In this document: positions 1 through 9,165 of the stretch, in pieces | Position numbering within the stretch: position 1 is the first letter of the stretch | How the letters are laid out: every line of letters starts with the position of its first letter | Source: CAYJPV01 sp964396055 | GTDB taxonomy: Bacteria > Acidobacteriota > Vicinamibacteria > Vicinamibacterales > JAKQTR01 | Length of the DNA: 36,254 nucleotides | Reading direction: 5' to 3' | NCBI GenBank assembly: GCA_964396055.1 | Contig: CAYNDV010000033.1 | Coordinates: 1 to 36,254 of the forward strand | Program-made: the position numbers and the translations under genes | Notes under the pieces: model-generated | The model's input: only the letters and a program-made list of their open reading frames with translations | Databases searched by the model: none | What the model was told of the DNA's origin: nothing

Positions 1-1076
1 GAGCCCGCGGTGCCCGCTGCGGGGCCCTGGCCGGCAGCGCCCGGACCGCGGCCCGCACCGGCGCCGGCCATGCCGCGCTGCATCTCCGGCGGCACCTCCT
101 GGTTGAGCGCCGCAAACGTGTCGGTGGTCGGACGGAAGCGCAGCGCGGCGTTCGGGATCCGCAGGACGTCCGACCGCTTGGCGATCTCGATCGTGACGTT
201 GGCCGTCATGCCGGGCTTGAGCTTGAGCTGGGGATTGGGCACGTCGATGACGGTGCCGTAGGTCACGACGTTCTGCTGCACCACAGGCTGCAGGCGCACC
301 TGCGCCACCGTGCCGATGAACTCCTCAGTGGGGTAGGCGTCGACGCGGAAGCGGACGCGCTGGCCCGGGCGGATCCGGCCCACGTCGGATTCGTCCACGT
401 TGGCGTTCACCTGCATCTTCGTCAGATCGGCCGCGATGATGAACAGCGTCGGGGCGTTCATGCTGGCGGCCACCGTCTGGCCGACGTCCACGTTGCGCGA
501 GATGACGATCCCGTCGATCGGGGCTTCGATGACGGTGTGGTTCAGGTTGACCGTAGCCTGGTTCAGGGAGGCCTGCGACTGGATGACGGCGGCCTCCGAC
601 GACTTCAGCTGGGCCTCGGCGGCCCGCACGGCCACCTGGGCGGCCTCGAGATCCTGGGGTGACACGAGCTTGCGATCGAACAGGCTCTGGGAGCGCTTCA
701 GCTTGTTGCGGGCGTCCTCCGCGCTCACGCGCAGGCGGTCGACGTCGGCCTGGGAGCGGGTGAGGTTGGCGCGCGCCTGCTCGATCTGCGTCTGGATGAG
801 CGACGGATCAAGCTCGGCGACGACCTGGCCCTTCTTCACGATCGAATTGAAGTCGGCGTAGAGGGCCTTGATGTTGCCCGACACCTGGCTGCCGACCTGC
901 ACGGTGGTCACCGCCTGCAGGGTGCCCGTGGCGCCGACCGACTCGACGATCTCCCCGCGCGAGACGGGCAGGGTCGACACCTTGACCTCGCCCTCGGGCG
1001 TGCGCAGCTTGTAATAGGCCCCGGCGGAACCGGCGACGACGGCCAGGGCGATGATGATGAGCAGCCACTTCTTCAT
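1..1076 (-). CDS. MacA-like periplasmic adaptor (membrane fusion) protein, partial
   Basis: This is a periplasmic adaptor of the HlyD/RND membrane-fusion family that would link an inner-membrane transporter to a TolC channel. The reading frame is open from the ATG at 1076 to the left window edge (about 358 codons), so the C-terminus is missing. The start MKKWLLIIIALAVVAG is a membrane anchor or signal segment. It is followed by the first lipoyl half (VQVGSQVSGNIKALYADFNS), a long alpha-helical hairpin rich in A, Q, R and E, the second lipoyl half (APIDGIVISRNVDVGQTV) and beta-barrel segments. The pattern is closest to MacA. A GAGGA Shine-Dalgarno motif sits 5 nt before the ATG, and the RND pump gene ends only 12 nt upstream, so it belongs to the same operon. 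The visible C-terminal part becomes Gly/Ala-rich. A MacB-type ABC transporter would be expected just outside the window; that is inference. Confidence 0.9.
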   Translation of the reverse strand, partial: MKKWLLIIIALAVVAGSAGAYYKLRTPEGEVKVSTLPVSRGEIVESVGATGTLQAVTTVQVGSQVSGNIKALYADFNSIVKKGQVVAELDPSLIQTQIEQARANLTRSQADVDRLRVSAEDARNKLKRSQSLFDRKLVSPQDLEAAQVAVRAAEAQLKSSEAAVIQSQASLNQATVNLNHTVIEAPIDGIVISRNVDVGQTVAASMNAPTLFIIAADLTKMQVNANVDESDVGRIRPGQRVRFRVDAYPTEEFIGTVAQVRLQPVVQQNVVTYGTVIDVPNPQLKLKPGMTANVTIEIAKRSDVLRIPNAALRFRPTTDTFAALNQEVPPEMQRGMAGAGAGRGPGAAGQGPAAGTAG

Positions 1077-1088
1077 GGGTTCCTCGCG

Positions 1089-4000
1089 CTACTTCTCCGT
1101 GGCGGGCTCGTGGCGCATGCCCCGGAGCAGGCCGGACCAGCCCTCTTCGAACAGCGTGTAGACGACCGGCACCAGCACCAGCGTGATCAGCGTGGAGGTC
1201 AGCAGGCCGCCGATCACCACGCGGGCGAGCGGGGCCTGGATCTCCGACCCCTCCCCGATCGCCAGGGCCAGGGGCAGCAGGCCCAGGATGGTCGTCAGCG
1301 AGGTCATGAGGATCGGGCGCAGCCGCGTGCGGCCCGCCAGTTCCACGGCCTCGCGCAGGGGGAGGCCGTCGCGGCGCCTCAGGATGTTGGTGTAGTCGAC
1401 CAGCAGGATGGCGTTGCTGACGACGATCCCGGCCAGCATGATCACGCCGATGTAGGCCTGGATGCTGAAGGTCGTGTTGGTCAGCAGCAGGGCGCCGATG
1501 ACGCCGATGGCGGCCAGGGGCACCGAGAACATGATGATGAACGGGTCGCGCAGCGACTCGTACTGCGCGGCCATGACCGCGTAGGTCAGGATCAGGGCCA
1601 GGATCAGCATCAGCTGGAGCTGGTTGAAGGCCTTGGCCTGCTCCTCGACCTCGGCGCCGAAACCGACGGAGAAGTCGCGCGGAATGGCGAGCGACGGGAT
1701 CCGGTCCTGCACCGCCTTGACGGCCTCGCTCAACGACGTCTCGATCTCGGCGTTCACCCGGGCGATACGTTCCTGGTTCTTGCGCTCGATCTGCACGGGG
1801 CCCGTCTGGGCGTCGACGCGCAGGAGGTTCTTGGCCTCCATGACGCGCCCGGTCGGCGTCGAGACCATGATGTTGTCCACGTCGCCGATGCGTTCGCGGT
1901 CGCTCTCGCGCAACCGCACCACGATGGGATACTCGTAGCCGCGGTCGCGGAACTGGGCCGCGGTCGTGCCGGCCACGTTGGTGCGGATGGTGGCGGCCAC
2001 CTCACTCTGCCGGAGGCCGAAGCTGGCGGCCTTCGGCCGGTCCACGCGGACGGCCAGTTCGGGGCGGCCCTCTTCGCGGCCCAACTGCGCGTCGGCGATG
2101 CCGGGCGTCTGTTCCATCATCGCCTTGGCGCGCTGGGAGAGCGACCGGGCATCGGCCAGGTCCTGGCCGCGGATCTCCAGCGCCAGGCGGCCGCTGCCGC
2201 CGCCGGTGAACATCCGGCTCATCATGTTGTTGCCGCCCGACGCCCGGGCGCGGGCGGTGACGCCCGGCAGCGCCGAGGCGAGGCGCCGCCGCAAGTCCTG
2301 GGCGATCTGCTCGTTCGACCGCGTGCGTTCGTCCTTGGGCACCAGGCGCACCGTCACCGACCCGCGGTGCGTGGATCCGCCCATGAAGCCGCCTCCGCCG
2401 CCGTTGCTGATGAGCATCACCGTCTCGGGCACGGACTGCCGCACCAGTTCCTCCATGCGGACGATGGCGGCCTCGGTGAGCTCGATGCGGCTGCCGACCG
2501 GCAGTTCGAGGTCCACCTGCACCTCGCCCTCGTCGGTCTGGGGCATCAGTTCGAAGCCCACCCGTGGCAGCAGCACCAGGGAGAGTACGAAGAGGCCGGC
2601 CCCCACGAGGAGCACGGTGGGCCGGTGCACCAGCGCCTTGTGGAGGATGTGCCGGTAGACCTCGTCGAGGCGGTCGAGGCTGCGCTCGCTGGCGGTGTAC
2701 AGCCGGCCCGCCAGGCCCTTGCGCTGGTCGGCGGGCAGGGGGAGCCGCAGGAGCTTCGAGCACAGCACGGGCACCAGGGTGATCGCGACAAAGAGCGACA
2801 TGCCCAGCGAGAAGATGACCACCACGGACAGCTGCTTGAACATGATGCTCGAGACGCCGGTCAGGAACAGCAGCGGCACGAACACGCCCATGTGGGTGAG
2901 CGTCGAGGCCAGGATGGCGGGCCCCACCTCGGCCGCGCCGTCGAGCGCCGCCTGGAAGCGGTCCTTGCCGAATACCTCCATGTGCCGGAACGTGTTCTCG
3001 AGCACGACGATCGACGCGTCCACGATCATGCCGATGCCCAGGGCGAGCGCCCCGAAGGTCATCGTGTTGAGCGTGAACCCGGCGAAGTAGAGCAGAGCGA
3101 ACGTGCCGATGACCGAGATCGGGATCGACGCGCTGATGATCAGGGTGGACCGGAGGTTGCGCAGGAAGAAGAAGATGACGATGACCACCAGGATGGCGCC
3201 GTCGCGGGCGGCGGTCTGCACGCCGGCGATGGAGCGCTCGATGAACACCGAACTGTCGTCGAGCAGGCTCAGGCGGACGTTGGGCACCTCGCGGTTGATG
3301 CGTTCAATCTCCGCCCGGACAGCCTGGGCGATCGCCACGGTGTTCTCGCCGGACTGCTTGGTGACGCGCATCCGGATGCCGGGCTTGCCGTTGATGCGCG
3401 TGAACGACCGCAGGTCTTCCGTCGAGTCCTTCACCTCGGCGATGTCCTTCAGGTAGACGGGCACGCCGTTCTTGGTGAGGACGACCAGGTCGCGGATCTG
3501 GTCCAGGTTCTCGTACTGCCCCTGGCTGCGCAGCAGATAGGTCGTGTCGCCCTCGTCGATCTCACCGAGCGGCGTATTCTCGTTTTCGGCCCGCAGGAGG
3601 CTGACGATCCGGTCCACCGACATGTCGAGGGCCGCGATCTTCTCCTTGGTCAGCAGCACGTGAATCTGGCGCCGCAGGCCGCCTTCGACGCTGACGGCCG
3701 CCACGCCGGGCACCCGCTCGATGCGGGTGGACAGCTGGTTCTGGGCCAGTTCGCGCAGCGTGACCCGGTCCATGTCGCCCTCGACGCCGATGCCCATGAT
3801 GGGCATCGCCGACGCGTCGAACTTGAACAGGATCGGAGGATCGGCGTCCTCGGGCAGCCGGCCGCGCACGCGGTCGAGGCGGCTCCGGACGTCGTCGGCC
3901 GCGGCGTTGAGGTTCGTGCCCCACGAGAAGTTCAGCCGCACGGTGGCGCTGCCTTCGGAGGCGGTCGAGTTGATCTGCTCGACGCCGGCCACGGCCGCCA

Positions 4001-4211
4001 CGGCCTGCTCGATCGGGCGCGCCACGAGCTCTTCCATCTCGAGGGGGCCGACACCCGCATAGCTCACCCGCACCGTGATGCTCGGGTAGGTGACGTCCGG
4101 CATCAGGTCAACGGGCAGACGGGTCAGGGAGATCCCGCCCAGCAGCACGATGATGCTGCAGATCATGTACATCGTGATCGGGCGGTTGATGGCGGTGCGT
4201 GCGAGACTCAT
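1089..4211 (-). CDS. Efflux RND transporter permease subunit (HAE/AcrB family)
   Basis: This is a 1040-residue inner-membrane proton-driven exporter, the usual length for AcrB/MdtB-type pumps. The N-terminus RTAINRPITMYMICSIIVLL is TM1. The large porter loop starts with LPVDLMPDVTYPSI, typical of the family. The TM4 region carries GIGMIVDASIVVLEN, where AcrB has two adjacent aspartates; only one Asp is seen here, as in some other RND subfamilies. The second half repeats the plan (LPRVGFELMPQTDEGEVQV, then TM8-12 with VVSNAILLVDYTNILRR). A glycine-rich stretch near residue 600 (GGGGGFMGG) and another near 665 lie in the second porter loop. It lies 66 nt downstream of its adaptor and 12 nt upstream of a second, MacA-like adaptor. 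The substrate cannot be told from sequence; the lack of clear CusA metal-binding methionine clusters argues against a Cu/Ag pump, though I cannot exclude one. Confidence 0.95.
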   Translation of the reverse strand: MSLARTAINRPITMYMICSIIVLLGGISLTRLPVDLMPDVTYPSITVRVSYAGVGPLEMEELVARPIEQAVAAVAGVEQINSTASEGSATVRLNFSWGTNLNAAADDVRSRLDRVRGRLPEDADPPILFKFDASAMPIMGIGVEGDMDRVTLRELAQNQLSTRIERVPGVAAVSVEGGLRRQIHVLLTKEKIAALDMSVDRIVSLLRAENENTPLGEIDEGDTTYLLRSQGQYENLDQIRDLVVLTKNGVPVYLKDIAEVKDSTEDLRSFTRINGKPGIRMRVTKQSGENTVAIAQAVRAEIERINREVPNVRLSLLDDSSVFIERSIAGVQTAARDGAILVVIVIFFFLRNLRSTLIISASIPISVIGTFALLYFAGFTLNTMTFGALALGIGMIVDASIVVLENTFRHMEVFGKDRFQAALDGAAEVGPAILASTLTHMGVFVPLLFLTGVSSIMFKQLSVVVIFSLGMSLFVAITLVPVLCSKLLRLPLPADQRKGLAGRLYTASERSLDRLDEVYRHILHKALVHRPTVLLVGAGLFVLSLVLLPRVGFELMPQTDEGEVQVDLELPVGSRIELTEAAIVRMEELVRQSVPETVMLISNGGGGGFMGGSTHRGSVTVRLVPKDERTRSNEQIAQDLRRRLASALPGVTARARASGGNNMMSRMFTGGGSGRLALEIRGQDLADARSLSQRAKAMMEQTPGIADAQLGREEGRPELAVRVDRPKAASFGLRQSEVAATIRTNVAGTTAAQFRDRGYEYPIVVRLRESDRERIGDVDNIMVSTPTGRVMEAKNLLRVDAQTGPVQIERKNQERIARVNAEIETSLSEAVKAVQDRIPSLAIPRDFSVGFGAEVEEQAKAFNQLQLMLILALILTYAVMAAQYESLRDPFIIMFSVPLAAIGVIGALLLTNTTFSIQAYIGVIMLAGIVVSNAILLVDYTNILRRRDGLPLREAVELAGRTRLRPILMTSLTTILGLLPLALAIGEGSEIQAPLARVVIGGLLTSTLITLVLVPVVYTLFEEGWSGLLRGMRHEPATEK

Positions 4212-4277
4212 GCGGTGTGCTCTCGATCTGGAGGTTGGGGGCTCCGGTCGTTCGGTCTCAGATCCTGTGTGTCGCGA

Positions 4278-5549
4278 TCACTGGCGTGGCGCCGCGCCAC
4301 CGGGGCGTGCGCCGCCGGCCCCCGCGGGCCGCTGCCCGCCGGGGCGGCTGCCGGCTCCGCCGGGCGATTCGCCGACCAGCTGGATCGGATCGCCGTCGCG
4401 GACCGCGCCGGCCCCCGTCGTGACCACGGTTTCGCCTTCGTTGACGCCGGACATGACCTCGGCGTGCTCGAGTTCGATGATGCCCGTTTCGATCGGCCTG
4501 AAACGCGCGACCTTGTTGTCGGCCACGAAGACGCCCCGCTTGCCCTCGACGTCGACAATCGCGTTGCGCGGCACGACGACGGCGTTCGCGTGCTCACGGA
4601 CCGTGAACGTGACGCGGGCGTACATCCCGGGCTTGAGCCGGAAGTCGGCGTTCTGAATCTCGACTTCCATCTGGGCGGTGCGGGTCGCGGGATCGAGTAC
4701 CGGGGCCACGCGGGCCACGCGGCCCTTGAACACCTCGCCCGGATAGGCATCCACGTTGACGTCGGCCATCATGCCGGTGCCGACCCGGCCGAGGTCCCGC
4801 TCCACGAGATTCGCCACGATGCGCACCATCGTGATGTCCGCCACGGACACGACAGGCGCGTTCGGGCCGACGTAGGCGCCGGCGTCGAGCCGCCGGCTGC
4901 CGACGAATCCATTCACCGGCGACACGATGCGGGAGTTCGACAGGTTGATCTGGACTTCTTCGCGCCGGGCCTGGGCCTGGTTGAACTGGGCCCGGGACAG
5001 GTCGAGCTGCGCCAGCGAGGCTTCGTAACGCGCCTGCGAGTCGTCCAGGGTCTGGCGCGAGACGAGGTTGCGGGCGAACAGGTTCTTCGACCGATCCAGG
5101 GCGGTCTCGGCGAACTTCAGGTCGGCCTCGCGCTGGCGCACGGTGGCCTTGGCCACCTCGAACGACGCATCCGCCTGGCGTGCCTGCTCCTGAATCTCGC
5201 TGTCCTCGACCTTGGCCAGCAGCTGGCCCTTCGAGACCCGGTCGCCCAGCCGCACGAGCACGCTCTCGAGCCGTCCGCTCACCTTGGGCACCACATCCAC
5301 GGTCTGCGCCCCGATCAGGTTGCCGACCACGGTGATGGTCTCCGCGACGCGTCCGCGGCCGACCTTGGCCAGCTCCACGGTCATGGTGGGGCGGAAGCCG
5401 CCCATGGCGCCGGGACCGCCCATGCCGCCGCCGGGCCGGCCGGGACCACCGGCCGGGGCGGCCGCGCTCTCGCGTCCGAGGACGTACCACAGGCCGACGG
5501 CGGCCACGGCCGCCAGGCCCACAACGAGAAGTGTCTTCTTGCGATCCAT
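4278..5549 (-). CDS. Efflux RND transporter periplasmic adaptor subunit
   Basis: This is a 423-residue membrane-fusion protein, the dedicated partner of the downstream RND pump. The N-terminal segment MDRKKTLLVVGLAAVAAVGLWYVLG is a signal-anchor. It is followed by a Gly/Pro/Met-rich linker (about residues 32-52), a first lipoyl half (VPKVSGRLESVLVRLGDRVSKGQ), a coiled-coil hairpin (about residues 110-200), a second lipoyl half (SPVNGFVGSRRLDAGAYVG) and beta-barrel and membrane-proximal domains (LKPGMYARVTFTV; VVPRNAIVDVEGKRGVFV). The C-terminus from about residue 390 is again low-complexity Gly/Pro/Arg/Ala, so both ends carry disordered tails. It sits between tolC (22 nt upstream) and the RND pump gene (66 nt downstream) on the same strand, which fits a tripartite pump operon. 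Confidence 0.95.
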   Translation of the reverse strand: MDRKKTLLVVGLAAVAAVGLWYVLGRESAAAPAGGPGRPGGGMGGPGAMGGFRPTMTVELAKVGRGRVAETITVVGNLIGAQTVDVVPKVSGRLESVLVRLGDRVSKGQLLAKVEDSEIQEQARQADASFEVAKATVRQREADLKFAETALDRSKNLFARNLVSRQTLDDSQARYEASLAQLDLSRAQFNQAQARREEVQINLSNSRIVSPVNGFVGSRRLDAGAYVGPNAPVVSVADITMVRIVANLVERDLGRVGTGMMADVNVDAYPGEVFKGRVARVAPVLDPATRTAQMEVEIQNADFRLKPGMYARVTFTVREHANAVVVPRNAIVDVEGKRGVFVADNKVARFRPIETGIIELEHAEVMSGVNEGETVVTTGAGAVRDGDPIQLVGESPGGAGSRPGGQRPAGAGGARPGGAAPRQ

Positions 5550-5571
5550 GATGCTCTGGTCTCCGCCGCGC

Positions 5572-7260
5572 CTACCGCGCCGCCGTGGCGCCGGCCGTCG
5601 ACACGGTGGTCACGCTGCTGCCGCTCGACGACGTCAGCTGCAGCCGTTCGAACTCGATGAGCGCCCGCTGGTAGTCCAGCGTCGCGCGCAGTTCGGTGAT
5701 CTGCGAGTCGAGCAGGTCGCGCTGCGCCTGCACGACGAAGAAGTTTGTCTGCATCCCGACCTCGAACTTGGTCTGTTCCGCCTCGAGGCGGCGTTCCGCC
5801 AGGACGCGGGCGGCCCGCGCCGCTTCGACACGGCGCTGGGTGCTCTCGATGTTGAGCGCCGCGTTGGTGACCTCCGTGGCCACCTGCAGCTCGAGGGCCC
5901 GCAGCTGCGCCTCCGCCTGCTGGTACTGCACCCGGGCCCGGGCATACTGGGCTTCCTGGGTGCTCTTGCCCAGCGGATACGAGAAGTTCACCTGGGCCGT
6001 CCAGATGGGATACTCGAACTTCGGCAGCATCCGCATGGCGTCGGGCCAGCCACCCGGAACGGTGTCCACGATTTCCCCGCCGACGCGCACGAACTGGTTG
6101 CCGCCCAGGCCGCGGGTGCCGACGTTGATCGTCGCATCCAGGGCGGGATTCATCTGGTTCTTCAGGTACGCAATGCTGACGTCGTTGCTTTCGAGCTGCT
6201 TGCGGGCATTGGCGATATCGGTGCGATCCGCCAGGGCCCGCTTGACCGCCCCATCGAGATCGACGGTCCGATCCTCGACCTGCACCATGCTGGAGGGCTC
6301 GATGACCGAATCCCACAGCGCGTCGGCGGTGCTGGCCACGATGAGCCGCTTCAGCACCAGTTCGGCGGTGCGCCGGGTGGCCTCCGCCGACGCCAGCGTC
6401 TGGCGCCGCGTGGCCGCTTCGGCCTCGGCCTGCACGATGTCCAGGGGCGCCAGCGTCCCCACTTCGACGCGGACGCGGTTGTCCTCGACGAGCTTCTGCG
6501 CCAGATCCAGCGACTGCCGGGCGGCGTCCACCGCGCGGATGGCGGCCACGTAGTCCCAGTAGGCGTTGCGCGTGTTGGCCTCGGTGTTGATGACGCGCGC
6601 CTTCAGGGTCGTATCCGAGATCTCACGGGCGATGGCCGTCGTCTTCAGTTGCTGGCGCGTGGAGTCAATCTTGAGGTTGCGCCACAGGGGCTGCGTCCAG
6701 TTCACCGTCATCGACGGCGAGTACTGCGGGTTCAACGTCGCGAACGAGTTCGTCGTGTCGGTGCGCGGGTTGTTCCATGCGAAGGTGAAGCTCGACCCGA
6801 ACCAGGGCAGCGCCTGCTGCACGCCCACGTTGAGGTTGAGCGTGTCGTTCTTGACCTTGGTGCCGCCCGTCAGCAGGCTGGTGGGCAGCGGGCTGTTCGA
6901 AGTCATCCCGGCCAGAGACGTCAGGTTGGGGGTGTAGAACCCCTTGACCTGCTCCAGCGAGAGATCCTGCAGCTTCGGGTTGAGCCGTTCCACCGACAGT
7001 TCGATGTTGTTCTCGAGGGCGCGGCTCACCGCGTCATCGACGCTCAGCCGCATCACGGGCCGCTGGGCCTGGGCCGGTTGCGCCGCCGCGGCGGCAGGCG
7101 CCTGGGCCGCCGCGCCTTCCGCGTACACCTGACGGGCGCGCGCCAGCAACTCGGCCAGGCGCCGCTCGGTGGGCTGGTGCGTCTTGTCCTGGGCCGCAGC
7201 CGCGCCGGCCGTTACGGCCAGCAGACAGCCCGTCAGGGCCCACGTCATCACTTGTTTCAC
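5572..7260 (-). CDS. TolC family outer-membrane efflux protein
   Basis: This is an outer-membrane channel of the TolC/OEP family (562 residues), expected to form the trimeric exit duct for the pumps in this operon. I place the start at the GTG at 7260: a GGGAGGA Shine-Dalgarno motif lies 6 nt upstream, and the product then opens with a clean signal peptide (VKQVMTWALTGCLLAVTAGAAAAQ). The frame stays open for 27 more codons upstream, but that part is Arg/Pro-rich and overlaps the preceding gene. Two long helical repeats are visible, each with the OEP pattern (LSVDDAVSRALENNIELSVE at the first; LDLAQKLVEDNRVRVEVGTL and QTKFEVGMQTNFFVVQAQRD later). The mature N-terminus has an Ala/Gln/Pro-rich extension of about 60 residues, which makes the protein longer than a typical TolC (about 450-490). 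Confidence 0.93.
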   Translation of the reverse strand: MKQVMTWALTGCLLAVTAGAAAAQDKTHQPTERRLAELLARARQVYAEGAAAQAPAAAAAQPAQAQRPVMRLSVDDAVSRALENNIELSVERLNPKLQDLSLEQVKGFYTPNLTSLAGMTSNSPLPTSLLTGGTKVKNDTLNLNVGVQQALPWFGSSFTFAWNNPRTDTTNSFATLNPQYSPSMTVNWTQPLWRNLKIDSTRQQLKTTAIAREISDTTLKARVINTEANTRNAYWDYVAAIRAVDAARQSLDLAQKLVEDNRVRVEVGTLAPLDIVQAEAEAATRRQTLASAEATRRTAELVLKRLIVASTADALWDSVIEPSSMVQVEDRTVDLDGAVKRALADRTDIANARKQLESNDVSIAYLKNQMNPALDATINVGTRGLGGNQFVRVGGEIVDTVPGGWPDAMRMLPKFEYPIWTAQVNFSYPLGKSTQEAQYARARVQYQQAEAQLRALELQVATEVTNAALNIESTQRRVEAARAARVLAERRLEAEQTKFEVGMQTNFFVVQAQRDLLDSQITELRATLDYQRALIEFERLQLTSSSGSSVTTVSTAGATAAR

Positions 7261-7301
7261 GGACGTTCCTCCCGGTAGGCGGCGCGGCGTGCGCCTGGAC
7301 C

Positions 7302-7736
7302 TCACTGGCGACGGCGGCCCTGGCGCCGCTCGGCTTCCCACTTGTCGTGGAGCGCCTTCATTTTGACCCGCTGGTCAGGGGTCAGGATCCGGTGCATGCG
7401 GTAAATCATCAGGGTCCGGGTCTTGCCGAGCGCGCTGCGCGCCGCCTCCACCTGGTCAGCCTGCTTCAGCACGTCCGTCTCGCTGGCCGTGCCAGGCTTG
7501 ATGAAATCGGACAAGCGGGACTCGAGTTCGTCCAGCGTCTGCTTCTCCGTGGTCATCTGAGGCAGCAGCTCCTGGAAGACCGCCTCGAGCCGGGTGACCT
7601 GGTCGGAGGTCAGGGCCAGATCCGCCTTCATCCGGTCGGACTGCCACCACTTGAATCCCTGCGCCGCCGCCGGGGCCGGCCACAGCGCCAGAACCGCGAG
7701 AACCGTTACGATGATGCCGAAACGCCACTTCGTCAT
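7302..7736 (-). CDS. Spy/CpxP-like periplasmic protein, first gene of the efflux operon
   Basis: This is a 144-residue secreted helical protein. It has a signal peptide (TKWRFGIIVTVLAVLALWPAPAAAQ) and an all-helical mature part rich in charged residues. The mature part shows the two features typical of Spy/CpxP/periplasmic metal-sensor proteins: a L-T-x-x-Q motif (DLALTSDQVTRLEAVFQE, about residues 39-56) and a second one near the end (HRILTPDQRVKMKALHDKW, about residues 114-132). Family members are periplasmic chaperones or stress and metal sensors. It ends 41 nt upstream of the TolC GTG start on the same strand, and likely heads the operon. A role as envelope-stress sensor or chaperone for the pump is inference. 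No strong Shine-Dalgarno motif is seen before the ATG. Confidence 0.8.
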   Translation of the reverse strand: MTKWRFGIIVTVLAVLALWPAPAAAQGFKWWQSDRMKADLALTSDQVTRLEAVFQELLPQMTTEKQTLDELESRLSDFIKPGTASETDVLKQADQVEAARSALGKTRTLMIYRMHRILTPDQRVKMKALHDKWEAERRQGRRRQ

Positions 7737-7778
7737 GGCGGGTACACACCCCCTGTCTCTCTAGGACTTACGACCGGA

Positions 7779-7806
7779 GCACCCCGGTGTTTACCGGGCT
7801 GGGTGC
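7779..7806 (-). terminator. Possible hairpin after ispH
   Basis: CCCGGT (7783-7788) and ACCGGG (7793-7798) form a 6-bp stem with a GTTT loop. Flanking GCAC (7779-7782) can pair with GTGC (7803-7806) across a small bulge. It lies between the ispH stop at 7847 and the Spy-like gene. No T-tract follows on either strand, so a terminator role is a weak call. Confidence 0.3.
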
Positions 7807-7846
7807 CGGGGGGTGTATCAGGAATGCGACTCCGTCGCCGGCCAGC

Positions 7847-9031
7847 TCAGGTCCCGGTGGCCACGAAACTCGCCAACCGCAGGATGGTGGCCCCGACCAT
7901 GTTGTCGGGCGTGGACGCCCCGGCGGTCAACCCGACGGCCAGCGGCCCCTCGGCAGGCAGCCAGCCGCGGGTCAGCGTGTCGGCCTTCTGTCCCACGGGC
8001 TTGTGCCGGATCTCGTCGGCCGAAACCAGCCCTTCGTCATCGGCGAGATGGTAGGTGGGTACGCGCGCCGCACAGATCCGGGCGAGATTCGCCGTGTTGC
8101 TGCTGTTGTAGCCCCCCACGACCAGCATCAGGTCGAGGGCATAGGAGTCGAGCAACTGGATGACCGCATCCTGCCGGTCCTGGGTGGCGCTGCAGATCGT
8201 GTCGAAGGCCCGGTAGTGAGCGGCGAGGCTGGCGTCGCCGTACCGCTCGGTCATGGCCTGCCGGAACATCTCGCCGATCTCGAGGGACTCGCTCATCAGC
8301 ATCGTGGTCTGATTGGCCAGGCCCACCCGGAGCAGATCCCGATCCGGATCGAATCCGGCCGACGCGGCGGCGCCGAAGCGCGCCAGGAATGCCGCGCGGT
8401 CGCCGCGGCCGCGAATGTAGTCGCACACGGTCTGCGCCTCGACCTTGTCGAGGACCACCAGGTAGCGGCCGTCGGGGACCTTGAGCGCCTGCGACGCCGT
8501 CGCCTGCGTCTCTTCGTGGTGCACCTTGCCGTGGATGACGGACGTGAACCCGTCCTGCGCGTAGCGGACCACGTTCTTCCAGACGTTGAGCACCGATCCG
8601 CACGTGGTATCGACCAGCGTGCAGCTCTGGGCGTCGAGTTGCGCGAGGAGGCCGACCGTCACGCCGAAGGCCGGCAGGATGACCACATCGTCGGCGCCGA
8701 GCGACGACGGATCTTCGCCGGGATCGTCCAGGAAACGGATGCCGCTGGCGCGCAGCTTGTCGTTGACGTGGGGGTTGTGGATGATTTCGCCCGTGAGGAA
8801 GACCTGTTTGCCGGGGAAACGCCTGCGCGCCTGGTAGGCGTAGTCCACCGCGCGATCGACACCGTAGCAGAACCCGAATTCGCGGGCGAGGTGCACGGTG
8901 AGCCGCCCGGCCCGATACGTGTAGTCCCCGGCCTTGAGTTCGTCCACGAGCGCGCTGCGGTAGTCCTGCGCCAGTTCGCCGGCGACAGCCTGCTTCAGGT
9001 CGAGCCCTCTCCGGAAGATGACAGACGGCAT
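7847..9031 (-). CDS. ispH: 4-hydroxy-3-methylbut-2-enyl diphosphate reductase, long form
   Basis: This is the last enzyme of the MEP isoprenoid pathway; it reduces HMBPP to IPP and DMAPP with a [4Fe-4S] cluster and low-potential electrons. Three cysteines expected to bind the cluster are visible: C55 in EFGFCYGVDRAV, C144 in VDTTCGSVLNVWKN and C280 in DTICSATQDRQDA. Further family motifs are TGEIIHNPHVN, HGKVHHEETQATAS and GGYNSSNT. At 394 residues it is the long variant resembling plant and cyanobacterial enzymes rather than the roughly 310-residue E. coli form. I prefer the ATG at 9031 (MPSVIFRRG), which follows a GAGGCG motif; an in-frame ATG at 9067 would add 12 Arg-rich residues. yqgE is upstream on the same strand with a gap of about 130 nt. 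Confidence 0.95.
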   Translation of the reverse strand: MPSVIFRRGLDLKQAVAGELAQDYRSALVDELKAGDYTYRAGRLTVHLAREFGFCYGVDRAVDYAYQARRRFPGKQVFLTGEIIHNPHVNDKLRASGIRFLDDPGEDPSSLGADDVVILPAFGVTVGLLAQLDAQSCTLVDTTCGSVLNVWKNVVRYAQDGFTSVIHGKVHHEETQATASQALKVPDGRYLVVLDKVEAQTVCDYIRGRGDRAAFLARFGAAASAGFDPDRDLLRVGLANQTTMLMSESLEIGEMFRQAMTERYGDASLAAHYRAFDTICSATQDRQDAVIQLLDSYALDLMLVVGGYNSSNTANLARICAARVPTYHLADDEGLVSADEIRHKPVGQKADTLTRGWLPAEGPLAVGLTAGASTPDNMVGATILRLASFVATGT

Positions 9032-9130
9032 GTTGGTTGGACGCCTCGCCGATGCCCGTGGTCGCATCCTCGACGCCGCGAGACGGACGCCGGGCGCGGC
9101 GCGGCGGGTCCCGATGCGGTGGATGTCCCT

Positions 9131-9136
9131 ATTCTA
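9131..9136 (-). promoter_or_regulatory. Candidate -10 element for ispH
   Basis: The minus strand reads TAGAAT inside GC-rich DNA between yqgE and ispH. It would start a transcript about 90 nt before the ispH ATG. No convincing -35 box is seen. Confidence 0.3.
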
Positions 9137-9165
9137 CCCCGGGGCGGCCCGGGGCGCGTCGGCGT

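Noticed and set aside
1110..5660. A 1516-codon open frame on the plus strand
   Set aside because: It is the antisense of the RND pump and its adaptor. Its product is a low-complexity mix of H, D, Q, R, G and A with no motif, caused by the high GC at third positions.
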